26,165 nucleotides of DNA from Dioszegia crocea (taxonomy: Eukaryota > Basidiomycota > Tremellomycetes > Tremellales > Bulleribasidiaceae): positions 1 to 26,165 of the forward strand of contig BCKK01000003.1 of assembly GCA_001600615.1 (NCBI GenBank), in the 5' to 3' direction. The translations under genes and the position numbers were made by a program. Of the stretch, positions 1 to 9,363 are shown in pieces. How positions within the stretch are numbered: the first letter of the stretch is position 1; every line of letters starts with the position of its first letter. Under the pieces are notes generated by a model. The model was not told where the DNA came from. It did no database searches and saw nothing but the letters and a program-made list of their open reading frames with translations.

Positions 1-162
1 GGAAGTCGCTTGGGAGTGGATGCTGCGGAGGATGTCGTTGGGCCTGGTGAGAGCACGAGCGAAGACGTGGGAGGCCTGAGTGCGGTCAGAGGTTATGAAT
101 GGGAACTTGTAGCAGCAACATATACCTTAAATACTATATACATGCAACTCAACCACCCCTAA
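1..162 (+). mobile_element. 3' end of CRE-type LINE, left edge copy
   Basis: The retrotransposon's last codons read from base 2 to a TGA at 77-79 and include WEWMLRRMSLGLVRAR. They match the end of the long copy at 14803-15789. A 3' untranslated tail follows and ends in CAACTCAACCACCCCTAA. The element enters from outside the window. Bases 1-150 are nearly an inverted copy of 25829-25984, so two copies face each other across the window. The CCCCTAA at 156-162 equals a Cryptococcus-type telomere repeat unit. Confidence 0.75.
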
Positions 163-222
163 GAAGCAAACCCAAATAGATACTATATAGCACATACGTA
201 ACTCAATTACCCTTAAAACCCC
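163..222 (+). repeat. Second LINE tail with telomere-like remnant
   Basis: Directly after the first tail comes GCAAACCCAA, then ACTATATAGCACA and AACTCAATTACCC. This resembles the retrotransposon tail again and ends in CCCTTAAAACCCC, a degenerate telomere-like run. The same ~44-bp block occurs inverted at 4585-4628. It reads as a chain of elements inserted next to one another in telomeric repeats; that interpretation is inferred. Confidence 0.5.
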
Positions 223-232
223 TTCATGCTAT

Positions 233-1771
233 TCATGGCACCGGAGCATCCGACTGCCTGCTGCGTAGATCCTCAGGATGGCCCCAGATTAATCTACGCT
301 TGAATAACAGGGACACGTAAGTGAGTGCCAGCAATACCGGCACTTCAACCAGCGGGCCTATCGTGGCCGCCAATGCCTGATCGGAGTCTGCCCCGTACGT
401 GGCGATGCAGACAGCTATTGCAAGCTCAAAGCTCATCGTTCAGCGCTACCTTTGGACTACTTTCAGTTTCGACTTACTTGTTTGAGCCCGCTGTGAAAGA
501 CTGTGGATGTCAGCGAAAATCCGATGGTAATCATGTGCGTAGCTAACCTGGACCACTGCCATCTTGTATCCATATTTTGCCGCCCCGCCTCGCTTCCGAG
601 ATAGATAGAAAATGAGGAAGAAAGCACTTGTCCACATCAAGACAAAGTACACCACCATGGGTACTACCACTCGGAAGACATCGCCGATATTATCTAAGAT
701 CCGTTTAGCCTGACCAGCAAAGATAATGATAATACTGGCAAGTCAGCTTGCAAGCCATAACATTACTCACATGTAGAGAAGTCCAAGTAAAGCCAGAGGT
801 CCGAAATAGGGCAGGAATTTGGTCTCAAACCGACGCTGACCCAGGAGTCTAATCACGCCGAACCGGGTGAGAGCGCCGGCCAGTAGGGGGATTCCGAGAT
901 AGATGCAAACCGCAATTGCCGTCTTGCTGTACTCAAGGCGGAGTGCGCTTTCACCCGAGATGACGTTGATGAAGAAGAGAGACATCGGCGAGTAAAGGAC
1001 GATCTGCAGGATGGAGTTGATGATTACGAGTATCGCGCACATGTCACCGTCGCCCTCGGCTAGTTGGTTCCATATCATGACCATTGCAATGCATCTGGTG
1101 AAGTCAGCATATGCGGAGGGAGCGCCCATACCTAGCGAGACCGACCATGATCACTCCGGTCCTATAGGTTGGCAGGTCGGGCAGTGTTGCCCAAGCGACC
1201 GCGAGCATGATCTACTGTCAGCTATCTGTAGGGAGCGGCGACTTACGAAAGGGCCGACGATCCAGTTCAGAACGAGCGATATCAATATCTGGCGCCAAAG
1301 GTGGACCGTTCTAAACATCGATGGGAGTTTCTCGTATTGAACTACACCATCAGCACTGTCCAGATAGCCCTTATCACCTTTGGTCAGGATTGGCCACATC
1401 ATGATGAGCAGCCCAACAACCAGCGCTGTCCTGTTGTGAGCACAGAGCGAACGTATGAGTGGAAGTCGACTGACGCGCTGAAACCCCCTCAAACTTAGCA
1501 CTGTTGAGTACGGTCTGAACATTCGGTGAGAAACGTCCTGTGCAGGATCAGCTTTCTTTCTGTCACTCAGCCCTGGTATTGATACGAACCAATCACGACA
1601 CCTAGTACCATAGCCAAAAGCACGAGCGGAGCAAGCAGGCGGTCGAGCCACGACAAACCCCTGATGAGCGAGTCTATAGTCAGCTGTATGACGAGGAAGA
1701 TCTTTGGTAACACGACCTACTTGGTTCTCCAGGATGGGCAGAATGCGCATCAATGTTATCTTGTCCCCCAT
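233..1771 (-). CDS. ACR3: ACR3-family arsenite efflux permease
   Basis: A plasma-membrane As(III)/H+ antiporter of the BART superfamily (ACR3 group). I could join ten exons in one frame to a 387-residue protein, the usual size. Introns: 1684-1720, 1538-1589, 1426-1474, 1342-1377, 1212-1246, 1095-1131, 735-770, 501-547 and 432-477, all 35-52 nt, each ending in AG. The family landmarks are in order: LSWLDRLLAPLVLL, VSAPLVVGLLIMMWP, LNWIVGPF, the GLARCIAMVMIW helix with the essential cysteine (Cys145), SFTAGSNNFELAIAV, and TIGPLVEVP with its conserved acid (Glu351). The ATG at 1771 is the first in frame; a GTG-containing extension lies upstream but has no ATG. It is divergent from an arsenate-reductase-like gene 495 bp away. 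No frame lesion seen. An upstream non-coding exon is possible. Confidence 0.93.
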
Positions 1772-2265
1772 TCTCTGGCCGGCTTTCACGACTACTGGAT
1801 GTCAGGGTTTTCTCGGTGTAGCTCATTCTGCTGATGGTTTCTATATACGTTAAATGAAGTTCGATGATGATTAAGTATGGTGCGAGCGCTGTGCCGAAAC
1901 TTGTCGCCTATGTATCTGCCTATCGATTAACATAGTATGCGAATAGTCAAGGGCATAAAATTACGTTTTTTACGTGGTTTATGGAATTCAAAATCAAATT
2001 CATTTTCTAGGTAGGGTCGCACGTTCCAAGCCTGCGATGCGAATCATAAGCGCTTAATCAGGCATGATTTACGTACTCAGCGTCAAAACGGAATTCAAAA
2101 TCAAATTCACTGTTGAATGGGGTTGGATGCACGTTCCATTGTTTAGAGCGCACAGCTTTGCTCTCGACAGCATATCATCTGCCGCGACATTCGTATCGCA
2201 GCCCTAGAGCCCACCACCCTTTGAAAATCTCTGGTTGGATATTCTCTAAAGCACCTTTTACGACC
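1772..2265. promoter_or_regulatory. Divergent promoter between ACR3 and ARR2-like gene
   Basis: These 494 bases separate two divergent arsenic genes. They hold a perfect 20-bp direct repeat, GGAATTCAAAATCAAATTCA, at 1983-2002 and 2090-2109. Each copy is followed by GCACGTTCCA at 2019-2028 and 2129-2138. Three TTACGT cores lie at 1961, 1970 and 2069, which resemble AP-1/bZIP half sites. Yeast ARR genes are induced by the bZIP factor Arr1/Yap8, so a shared arsenic-responsive promoter is plausible; binding is inferred only. Confidence 0.5.
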
Positions 2266-2765
2266 ATGTCCGCGGCAGCCAAATGGTTCGATGCTTTACC
2301 GATACCTATCAGTGTGCCGCCTGTGCTCAACGCGGAACAGCTTCATCAGCTGTTACACGATGAATCTCTTAAATCAAGTGTTCTCGTGGTCGACGTCAGG
2401 AGATCTGATATTGAGGTCCGTCGGTCAGAGGTGACAAGCTGACTTGTGTAGCCACCGCATTCATTTCTCATCCCAGGCGCCATCAATTTACCGGCTCAAA
2501 CCTTCTTCCAGACATTACCGGGTCTCCTTCACATATTACGGCCGTGAGTAAATTCCCCCTTATTTCCCCAAACATTCCGCTGACACTTCTCTGGTTCACT
2601 CATGTCGTTTTTCATTGCTCAAGCTCAAAAGGCCGTGGCCCTCGCTGTGCCGCTTGGTATGAGGATGCTCTGTGCGCCAAAGGGGCCCAGTCAAATTCGT
2701 TTGTGTTGACAGGCGGCATCGCAGCCTGGGCGGACAGATATCCGGATGAAGTAGTCGAAGTGTGA
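2266..2765 (+). CDS. ARR2: ARR2/Ych1-like arsenate reductase (Cdc25-type rhodanese)
   Basis: A small cytosolic enzyme that reduces arsenate to arsenite so that ACR3 can export it. Exons 2266-2415, 2452-2543 and 2594-2765 give 137 residues, the usual family size. Seen: VLVVDVRRSDIE, then PGAINLPAQ, then the active loop HCSSSKGR, which fits the HCX5R signature (Cys89, Arg95), then TGGIAAWADRYP. The 36-nt first intron is canonical. The second, 2544-2593, starts GTGAGT and has a CTGAC branch site, but the only junction that keeps frame and the active loop ends in TG, not AG. Without splicing the frame meets TGA at once. Either this is a non-canonical acceptor or a point mutation has silenced the gene. 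A housekeeping Ych1/Ibp1 phosphatase is an alternative; the ACR3 neighbour favours arsenate. Confidence 0.82.
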
Positions 2766-3052
2766 CGTTGAATGTAGTCCAATACAACCAACTTCAGCTG
2801 ACGCGGCAATACTGGCACATGCTGATAGCGTAAAGCCCAAAGACTTGTGCCCCCAACAAGCTTCAGGTATCTATGGTACTGCTTGACACATAATCAATCG
2901 ATGAGGTGTGTATCACGCGCTGGCCATCGCGTAGGCTATGGAAGATCATCAAACGCAACCGCACCCATTTTGACCAGTTATCGAGGGAGAGTCACCTCAG
3001 GCGACATATCGAATGTGAGCTTGTCGGCGGACGACGGCACTTCAAGCTTAGG
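2766..3052. other. Unassigned stretch after ARR2-like gene
   Basis: No recognisable gene, RNA or clear repeat seen. Open frames on the plus strand are short and of biased composition, without family motifs. It may hold the gene's 3' untranslated region. Confidence 0.4.
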
Positions 3053-3246
3053 GCGCATCCAGGACCAGCGCTTATCTTCCACACAAGAGTGTCGCAGCAC
3101 CGCTGTCAGCTTTGGGTGATGGCTAGTACTTCATTTCGTTAGCAGAGCATCGTTATTACCGGTGTATGACACGTAGTACCCCCTATGGTTCAGATTGCTA
3201 TGTCCTTGTCTCAATCGGTACTTTATGCGACAGCAACGTCCCCTGG
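3053..3246 (-). repeat. ~190-bp direct repeat, left copy (possible LTR remnant)
   Basis: It starts TCCAGGACCAGCG, contains ATGACACGTAGTACCCCC and ends near CGTCCCCTG. It matches 4659-4853 in the same orientation with scattered substitutions. The pair brackets a copia reverse-transcriptase relic, so LTR remnants are the simplest reading, although clear TG..CA ends are not seen. Strand follows the copia relic. Confidence 0.55.
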
Positions 3247-4560
3247 ACGCCGAGGAAGTAGTTAACTTCTCCACCGTCTTTGCACTCGAAGCCTTTGTTG
3301 AGTTGCTTTGAATATCAGCAGATCGGGAGTGGAATTGGATGCAATCATTTGGTCGTCGACGTGGACAAGGAGGATGGTGATGATCTCGCCGTTCTGGTAA
3401 ACGTAGAAACAGGGATCGACATCGGTAGGCTTGAACCCATAAGCTCGGAGAAAGGTATCGAGAGCTTTGTTAAGAGGTGAGGTGATTATTTCAAACCGTA
3501 AAGTGTGCGGTTGAGTCTGAGAAGGACATTGGCAGGGATACCGCTGCCAGGAGGGGGACGGACGAAGATCTCGCGGTCGATATCGCCGTTAAGAAAGGCG
3601 CCGACGATGTCGGTCTGGTGTGCGTCAAGTCGGAAGTAGTTGACAATGATGAGGAAGAGGCGGACAGAGTCCTTGTGTGCGACCGAGGCGAACAGCTCGA
3701 CGTAGTCTCGGCCACCCATCTGACGGTAGCCTTTGACAACCATTCGGGCTTTGTAAGCCGCGACTTCTCCCGTACTCCCATCGTCCTCCGCGTGTACACC
3801 CTTCTCGCCTGGAGCGTCCTTTGTCCTGCATCTTCCACTAACTCCCAAACATCGTATTTCTCCATCTGCGCCATCTCCTTCTCCATCGCCTTGCGCCATG
3901 GTTCCCACTCGGAGGATCGGCGAGCTTTGGCGTAATTCTGCGGCAGCGCAAGTATGGCAGAGGCGGCCAGGGCGAAGAGCATGACGTCTTCAGGAGGCAT
4001 CCAGCATAGTGGCAATGTGGCCGTAGCGCTGGACGGGCCGTCTGTATCGGATGGGGCGTACGATATCGGCATCTTCGACATCGGCATCGGGCTGAGCAGC
4101 GACTTCGGGCTCGGGGCTCGGGGCCTAAGCGCGCTCGAAGGGCTCCTCTACCCAGCCTCGCCAACCTGGTCGATTGGCTTCGGAACCACTCCTCTTCATC
4201 CGCATCCTTCTCATCCCACACTTCAAACTCGGCAATTGGCAGCCTAGCAGCGGCATCGAGTTCAGCTGGCTGCGTGTCCCGCCTAATAGACTGTTGCGAA
4301 GGAGGGAGGGGCTGAACATCCCGGCTTTCGATGATTTTACCCGTTGTCGAGGAGGATGCGGCAATAGGAGGTGTTTGGCTGATAGCCGAGAAGACGGCCA
4401 GGCAAAAACCGAGGCTTTCGAGTTTGGAAGCGGAACGATGATCGCGAGCAAGAACGCGGTAGCCGAAAGGGAGGATAGGGGTGAAACCAACCTTGAAATT
4501 GGTCCAGAGGTATGAAGAGAAGACTAGGTACGGGGAAAATCTTCTATGAGTACGGAAGGT
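3240..4560 (-). pseudogene. Ty1/copia retrotransposon pol relic (reverse transcriptase)
   Basis: Reading right to left, after a poorly readable integrase-side stretch, come WEPWRKAMEKEMAQMEKYDVW, then YKARMVVKGYRQ, then HQTDIVGAFLNGDI, LNRTLYGLK, the catalytic box LLVHVDD and finally GGEVNYFLGVQ. These are the ordered landmarks of a copia reverse transcriptase. Frame changes near 3835 and 3300 break it, and an LTR-like repeat cuts in right after FLGVQ, so RNase H is gone. No full gag or integrase is visible. It is a dead, internally deleted element. Confidence 0.85.
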
Positions 4561-4584
4561 GTTATGTATTGTTTACATTGCAAC

Positions 4585-4628
4585 TGATTGAGTTGCATCT
4601 GTGCTATATAGTAGGTACTTGGGTTTGC
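4585..4628 (-). repeat. Short LINE tail fragment
   Basis: On the minus strand it reads GCAAACCCAAGTACC, then ACTATATAGCACA and GCAACTCAATCA. It is the inverted match of 166-208 and resembles the retrotransposon 3' tails. It lies between the copia relic and the right direct repeat. Confidence 0.5.
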
Positions 4629-4658
4629 TACTAGTTAGCCTCTCTCACCCCCGTATAC

Positions 4659-4853
4659 TCCAGGATCAGCGATTATCTTCGGCATGAGAGCGTCGAGCAC
4701 CGCTGTCAGCTTTGGGTAATGGCTTGTAATTAACTTCGTCAGCGAGCATCGTTATTACCAATGTATGACACGTAGTACCCCCTATGGTTCAAATTGCCAT
4801 GTCCTTTTCCCAATCGGTACTTTGAGCGACAGTCACGTCCCCTGAGCCCATAT
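4659..4853 (-). repeat. ~190-bp direct repeat, right copy (possible LTR remnant)
   Basis: Same orientation as 3053-3246. It shares TCCAGGATCAGCG, ATGACACGTAGTACCCCC and the CGTCCCCTG end. The similarity stops at the same internal points, so both copies seem to be bounded alike. Confidence 0.55.
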
Positions 4854-4920
4854 CTTGGCTGTCGAAATTTCGCAAGCCACCGTCGATTCGCCGCGCTCAA
4901 TCAAGAGTAGTGCTCGGCAT

Positions 4921-5090
4921 CGGATCTCGGATCCGGATACTACCGGATATTCTACGGGTATCCACCCTCATTGTGGATACCGGTACCGGTATCCCGAACA
5001 ATAGCGGATACTAGGTGGGATCCGGATCTGACCCACAGAGATGCATGGATACCAGCGGATTATACCGGATAGTATCCGGGATATTCCTTC
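4921..5090. repeat. Left subterminal GGATAC/TACCGG repeat array
   Basis: About a dozen variants of GGATAC, CCGGATA and GGTACCGG in both orientations lie just inside the left end. hAT transposases bind short subterminal repeats, so these are candidate binding sites (inference). Confidence 0.6.
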
Positions 5091-5434
5091 ACAGCCAGGA
5101 CCCTTTTGAGGTTTGAAAATTGCCCGAAGCGATAACGCGTTTCATCCATTTGCGCCCGGGCGCTTGTTGTTGTCCTCTCCATCCTCCGCCAGCTCATCGA
5201 CCGCTTATTGTTCCTGGCTTCTCCTCCTGATTGTAACCTCGTGATGCAGCGTCAACAAAAGGTCGCCCTACGTCTGTACGACGGATGCTTTCAAGGATAC
5301 TTAACCAAAGATTTATCCTTGATGTCTCCCACAACATCCTTCTCCCGTTTTCACCAAATCTCCGCTGTGGACTGCGTCCCTCTGCACCCACCTCACTACA
5401 CTCCCGCACCACTGCCCCATATATACCATCCAGC

Positions 5435-8400
5435 ATGAGCCTTCTCACAGTTCCCGCCTCCAAGCCCCGGAAGATCAATGCGCACGACGTCAGCGAGGAG
5501 GTACGTTCAACGTTGGCCGAAATGAGTGACAGCCCTTGCGCTTAAGCTGACTTTTCAGACTTCACCGCTAGAAGACAGGCTCATCAGCTGGTCTGCCTCA
5601 CTGAACAAGACGATGCGGCCCGACTTCGCGGAATGGCTCGCCAACGGATCACCCACTCCCGGTCACTCCCAACAGAAACCGACTTACTACTTCAAACCGC
5701 GATATGAGCTCATTGAGGAATATGGCAGTCGGGCAACGGTCATCAATGCCGCCCTCGAGATCACCTTTGGCAGCCGTGGAAGCAACGGCTGGACAATCTG
5801 GGCCTCAGGCGACCGCATCAACTCTTTGATGCAGGAGATACGTCTGGCGTTTCTCACGGCGAAGGCGGAGTTGGCGGACACTCAGATACGATTGCTGGAC
5901 TTGTGGATCAAGGACCTGTTCGGGCAGTTCGAGTCCATGTTAGTACAGCACATCGCAAACTCGGATTCGACTGACCCTGTCAGCTACAACAGAACATCGC
6001 ACATCAAGGCCAGCAACGACGTACTCTACACTGATCGACTGATGTCCAGATCAGGTCGGATCCATAAATCCCCCCTCCGGCCGATTTGGAGTACTTCCCT
6101 CTCTACGTCGCCAGCCAGGAAGTTGAGTCCAGATGAGGATGCCGCTGATATACAGAAGAGAGTAATCCCCAACGCCGAGCCAGGTCAGACAAACTCAAGG
6201 GCTGGTTCGGCTGCCGCCGCTCATCGCTCGTCGACGTCAGAAAGCCCTGACAGTCCCTCGCCTACCAAGTCCGTAAAGAGAGGCAAGCGGAAGCAGTTGG
6301 TGAGTCACCATGCACTTGTCCGTATCGGAAACACAGCTAACACGCAGGACGATTCCGACGACGAGCCCCAGGCGATCAGCATGACTGCGTACGAGAAGGC
6401 GAGGACGACTAAGCCGGTCAAAAAAGCCAAGGTAGAGAAGGCCAAGACGGACGCGACCAAGGTGGCTATCTACCAGTACTTCGAGATCAGTTTGCTCTGC
6501 TTTGTCATGAGTCAGGCGCTGATTGGCAGGCGGGCAGAGACATCCCGGGAGCTACCAGTACACGCAACAAGCAATACACCTGCAATCACTGCAAGTAAGT
6601 GCTTATCTGGACAGGCGTCGTACGTCCCTGCTGACGATACTCAGGGTCACAGTCAGATCTGAAGGCACTACGAACCTCAAGAAACATCAGAGCAGCTGCG
6701 CCAAACTCGGCCACGCTCGCAGCATCAAGGCTCCAGGCATCGTCGTGGACACGCTTGACGTCGCCCAGGCTGTCCTCAATCCGACCACCATGGCAGTCCA
6801 ACTCCCTTTCTCCAAGGACCGACACTTTGATCTCGTGACCGAGTGGGTTTGCATTGACGGTCGCCCTTGGTCTGTCGTAGCCGTACCCTCTCTCCAGCGT
6901 GTCCTGACACACGCCAACAACCAAGCAACCATGCCGGACCCTACGACGGTCGCAAGGAGAGCATCAAAGATGAGCGATGTCTGCCTGGAGGAGCTTGACT
7001 CGAAGCTGCAAGTGAGTACAGCCCTTCTCCAGTTTTGACTCAGACAGGACGATTAGCTGACTTGCTCAGAGGATCGCATCTACCATTCACTACATCCATG
7101 ATGGCTGGACGGCCTCCGACCGGACCGCTGGTTATCTTGGGCTATATGTCTCTTGGATGGACGAAGACTTCAACTTCCGGCAATCATTCGACCGGCTGAT
7201 GGTGAGTTTGAATCTTTGCCCTGGATCTGATTGCAGGTCGGCCGGCTACTGATAGTTTCCGCACGTAAAGGGCGCTCACACGGGCAAGCGTATCGGGGAC
7301 GGGCTGTACGACCACTTTCGAGCCTTGAAGATCGAGAAGAATCTAGGTCCAGGTGAGGCGCCCAGGCTGCTTGCACGACCTTCGCGCGGGGATGCTGACT
7401 GCGGCAGGTACCGCCGATAACGCTTCCAACAACTTGAGCGCGGCTGAGCAGATAGCTCTTCGACTATACAACGAGCATGACATCAAGACTGAGCCTCGAC
7501 ATCTGGTCGGTTGCCTGTGAGTCACGGTTTTGGCTCTTAAGGCCTGGGCGGGCAATGCTGATTATCAAGCGCACATACCGTCAATCTCGCGGCTCACGAC
7601 TTCATCCGAGCCGAATGCCAACTCCAAGCAAGCGATTATGAAGCGGACCAGTACATCGGCGAGATCCCTGACATCAAGATCATCGGCGAGAACGGGCTCA
7701 TCTCTTTCGCACCGGACGAGTACGACTTTGACACGCCTGCCGCTGACGAGGACGATCTGGCGGAAGCGGACGAGTCAGCTGAGGGCAATTGTGACGAAGG
7801 GGAGAGTCGCTGGTCCAGGGGAAAAAACGATGCTTCTCCGCTAGGATTGGTTAGTGGCTGTTGCGTGTCCGTCTCGTAGCGCATCTGCTGACAAATCAGG
7901 TTCACAACTTCTGCAAATGGGTCCATCGGAGCTCGCGAAGGAAGGACAACTTCCACTCACGGCGCGACAACGAGCAAGCGGACGCCCACCGTCTCTTGCC
8001 CCTCCTCGACGTCGTCACCCGCTGGGACTCCAAAGAGGCTGCCATCGGCCGGCTATTCCTTCTAGAGAAGGTGAGTCCTGCCATGTAATGTCGTTGACCT
8101 TCCCAGACCGTTAAGGCATATGCCGTCAAATACCACGACCAGGGCTGCCCGCAGATCAACAGCGACACTTTCAAGGCTCTGCGGATCATTCACCCGATCC
8201 TCCTTATTTTCCGCCGACTCACCAAGAAGTTCTCGAGAAAGTGGACGCTCTTGCCCACGACTTCTTACTCGAAATCCATCTTGCCATTGCGGAGCTCAAG
8301 CGGACCGCATCGAGCATCGACCAGGACGAGAGGAGGAGGCGGAGTGTCGAGGGAGCTATCGAGAAGTTGGAGAAGTACATGGACAGAGGGCTAGAGAACG

Positions 8401-9049
8401 ATTGGTTATGCACTGCCTTCGGTGTGTACTCTCTCTTCGCGGTCGGAATCTCGGTCAGAATGAGTCTCACGCTGATCATGCAGCTCTCAATCCTGGAAAT
8501 AAGGAGCGCGGACTCGCTGCTCTTTTCAACCTGTATGGCAAATCACTCCGACTCGCTCAGGTTCAGTTGTTCATCCGGAACCGCATCACCCGATGGATTA
8601 TCGAGCCTCGGCCGTCCCAAACAGAAATATCGAGCTGCATTGCCGACAAGCCACCAATAACATCCTTGAGCCAGAACGCCAACCCTTTCGCGATCTACAC
8701 CGAGGCGCCGCCCGATCCCGCCAGCGACATCGCTTTCTGGTCGGCATACAACTCGACCGATCCGGTATTCGCGGCCGTGCAGGGAAAGACGCTGCCGGAC
8801 TTCTGGAGGAGGGTGAAGCGTACCGGTCGATACGACCCCCTGTGCCTCTTCGTTCGCGATATACTCGGTCTATCGGTGGCCTCGACGAGCGTGGAGCGAT
8901 TATTCTCTCACGTCAACAACGTCCTCGGTCGGCGGCGCGGCTCTCTATCGCCATGCGGTCTCATTCATCAGACAACGGTGCGCATGTTGAGGAGACAGGG
9001 GAAGGATGGCAGGGTGTTGGATTCGGAGGCCCCCCTGGCGGGTTCCTGA
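5435..9049 (+). CDS. hAT transposase with BED zinc finger, probably frameshifted
   Basis: Cut-and-paste transposase. I start at ATG 5435 because its 66-nt exon splices cleanly over intron 5501-5558 into the long second exon. Other clear introns are 6300-6347, 6595-6644 and 7012-7069; several more follow. Domains: a low-complexity basic N-terminal region; a BED finger (TCNHC joined across intron 6595-6644 to NLKKHQSSC); DGWTASDR with the first catalytic Asp; TADNASNN with the second; the VGCLAHTVNL motif; LDVVTRWDS; and the C-terminal dimerisation region ending ...SVASTSVERLFSHVNNVLGRR before the TGA at 9049. Near 8175 the frame jumps by one base between SDTFKAL and a following segment leading to VLEKVDALAHDF, with no intron signal, so the copy is probably inactive. 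One exon border near 6460-6520 is unresolved. Confidence 0.82.
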
Positions 9050-9204
9050 GGGATGACCGTTGCATCTTTATGCTTCCCGCCTACCTTCTCATCCTGACAA
9101 AGCACTTCTACAATCTGACATCCACTGATCTGCGACATACCAGGATCATCTAGCGATTGGCTCGCTCTCCACTGGCTGAATTGCCATTGTCACCCTGGTG
9201 TCCC

Positions 9205-9350
9205 GGATAGTATCCGAGATACCGGATACTGGCCGGATACTTGGTGCCGGATACCGGTACCGTACCCGCCCTCAGATCGGATACCAGTAGGGATCTGGAT
9301 CTGAGGCCAGGCAGCATTATGGAGGTCGGATACCGGTACCGGATACCGAG
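9205..9350. repeat. Right subterminal GGATAC/TACCGG repeat array
   Basis: Mirror of the left array: repeated GGATACC, CCGGATA and GGTACCGGAT units inside the right inverted repeat. Their spacing is irregular. Confidence 0.6.
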
Positions 9351-9363
9351 ATGCCGAGCACTA

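Larger units (their letters stand above)
4908..9363 (+). mobile_element. hAT-superfamily DNA transposon
   Basis: The ends are perfect 13-bp inverted repeats, TAGTGCTCGGCAT at 4908-4920 and its complement at 9351-9363, in the TAGNG form common in hAT elements. Subterminal regions on both sides are packed with GGATAC and TACCGG motifs. A BED-finger transposase gene fills the interior. The flanking octamers (ATCAAGAG left, ACTGATAT right) do not match, so the expected 8-bp target duplication is absent. One flank has probably been replaced since insertion. Confidence 0.88.

Noticed and set aside
1011..1340. Plus-strand open frame across ACR3 exons
   Set aside because: Antisense shadow of three ACR3 exons and their introns.
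2544..2765. Separate small gene starting in the second intron of the reductase
   Set aside because: Its start is a GTG that is the intron donor; phase and motif order show that it is the third exon of the reductase.
3180..3260. Direct repeats as an attachment site or tandem satellite
   Set aside because: Only two copies, 1.6 kb apart and bracketing a retroelement; LTR remnants explain them better.
3954..4515. Open plus-strand frames over the copia region
   Set aside because: They lie antisense to recognisable copia coding sequence and show no motifs of their own.
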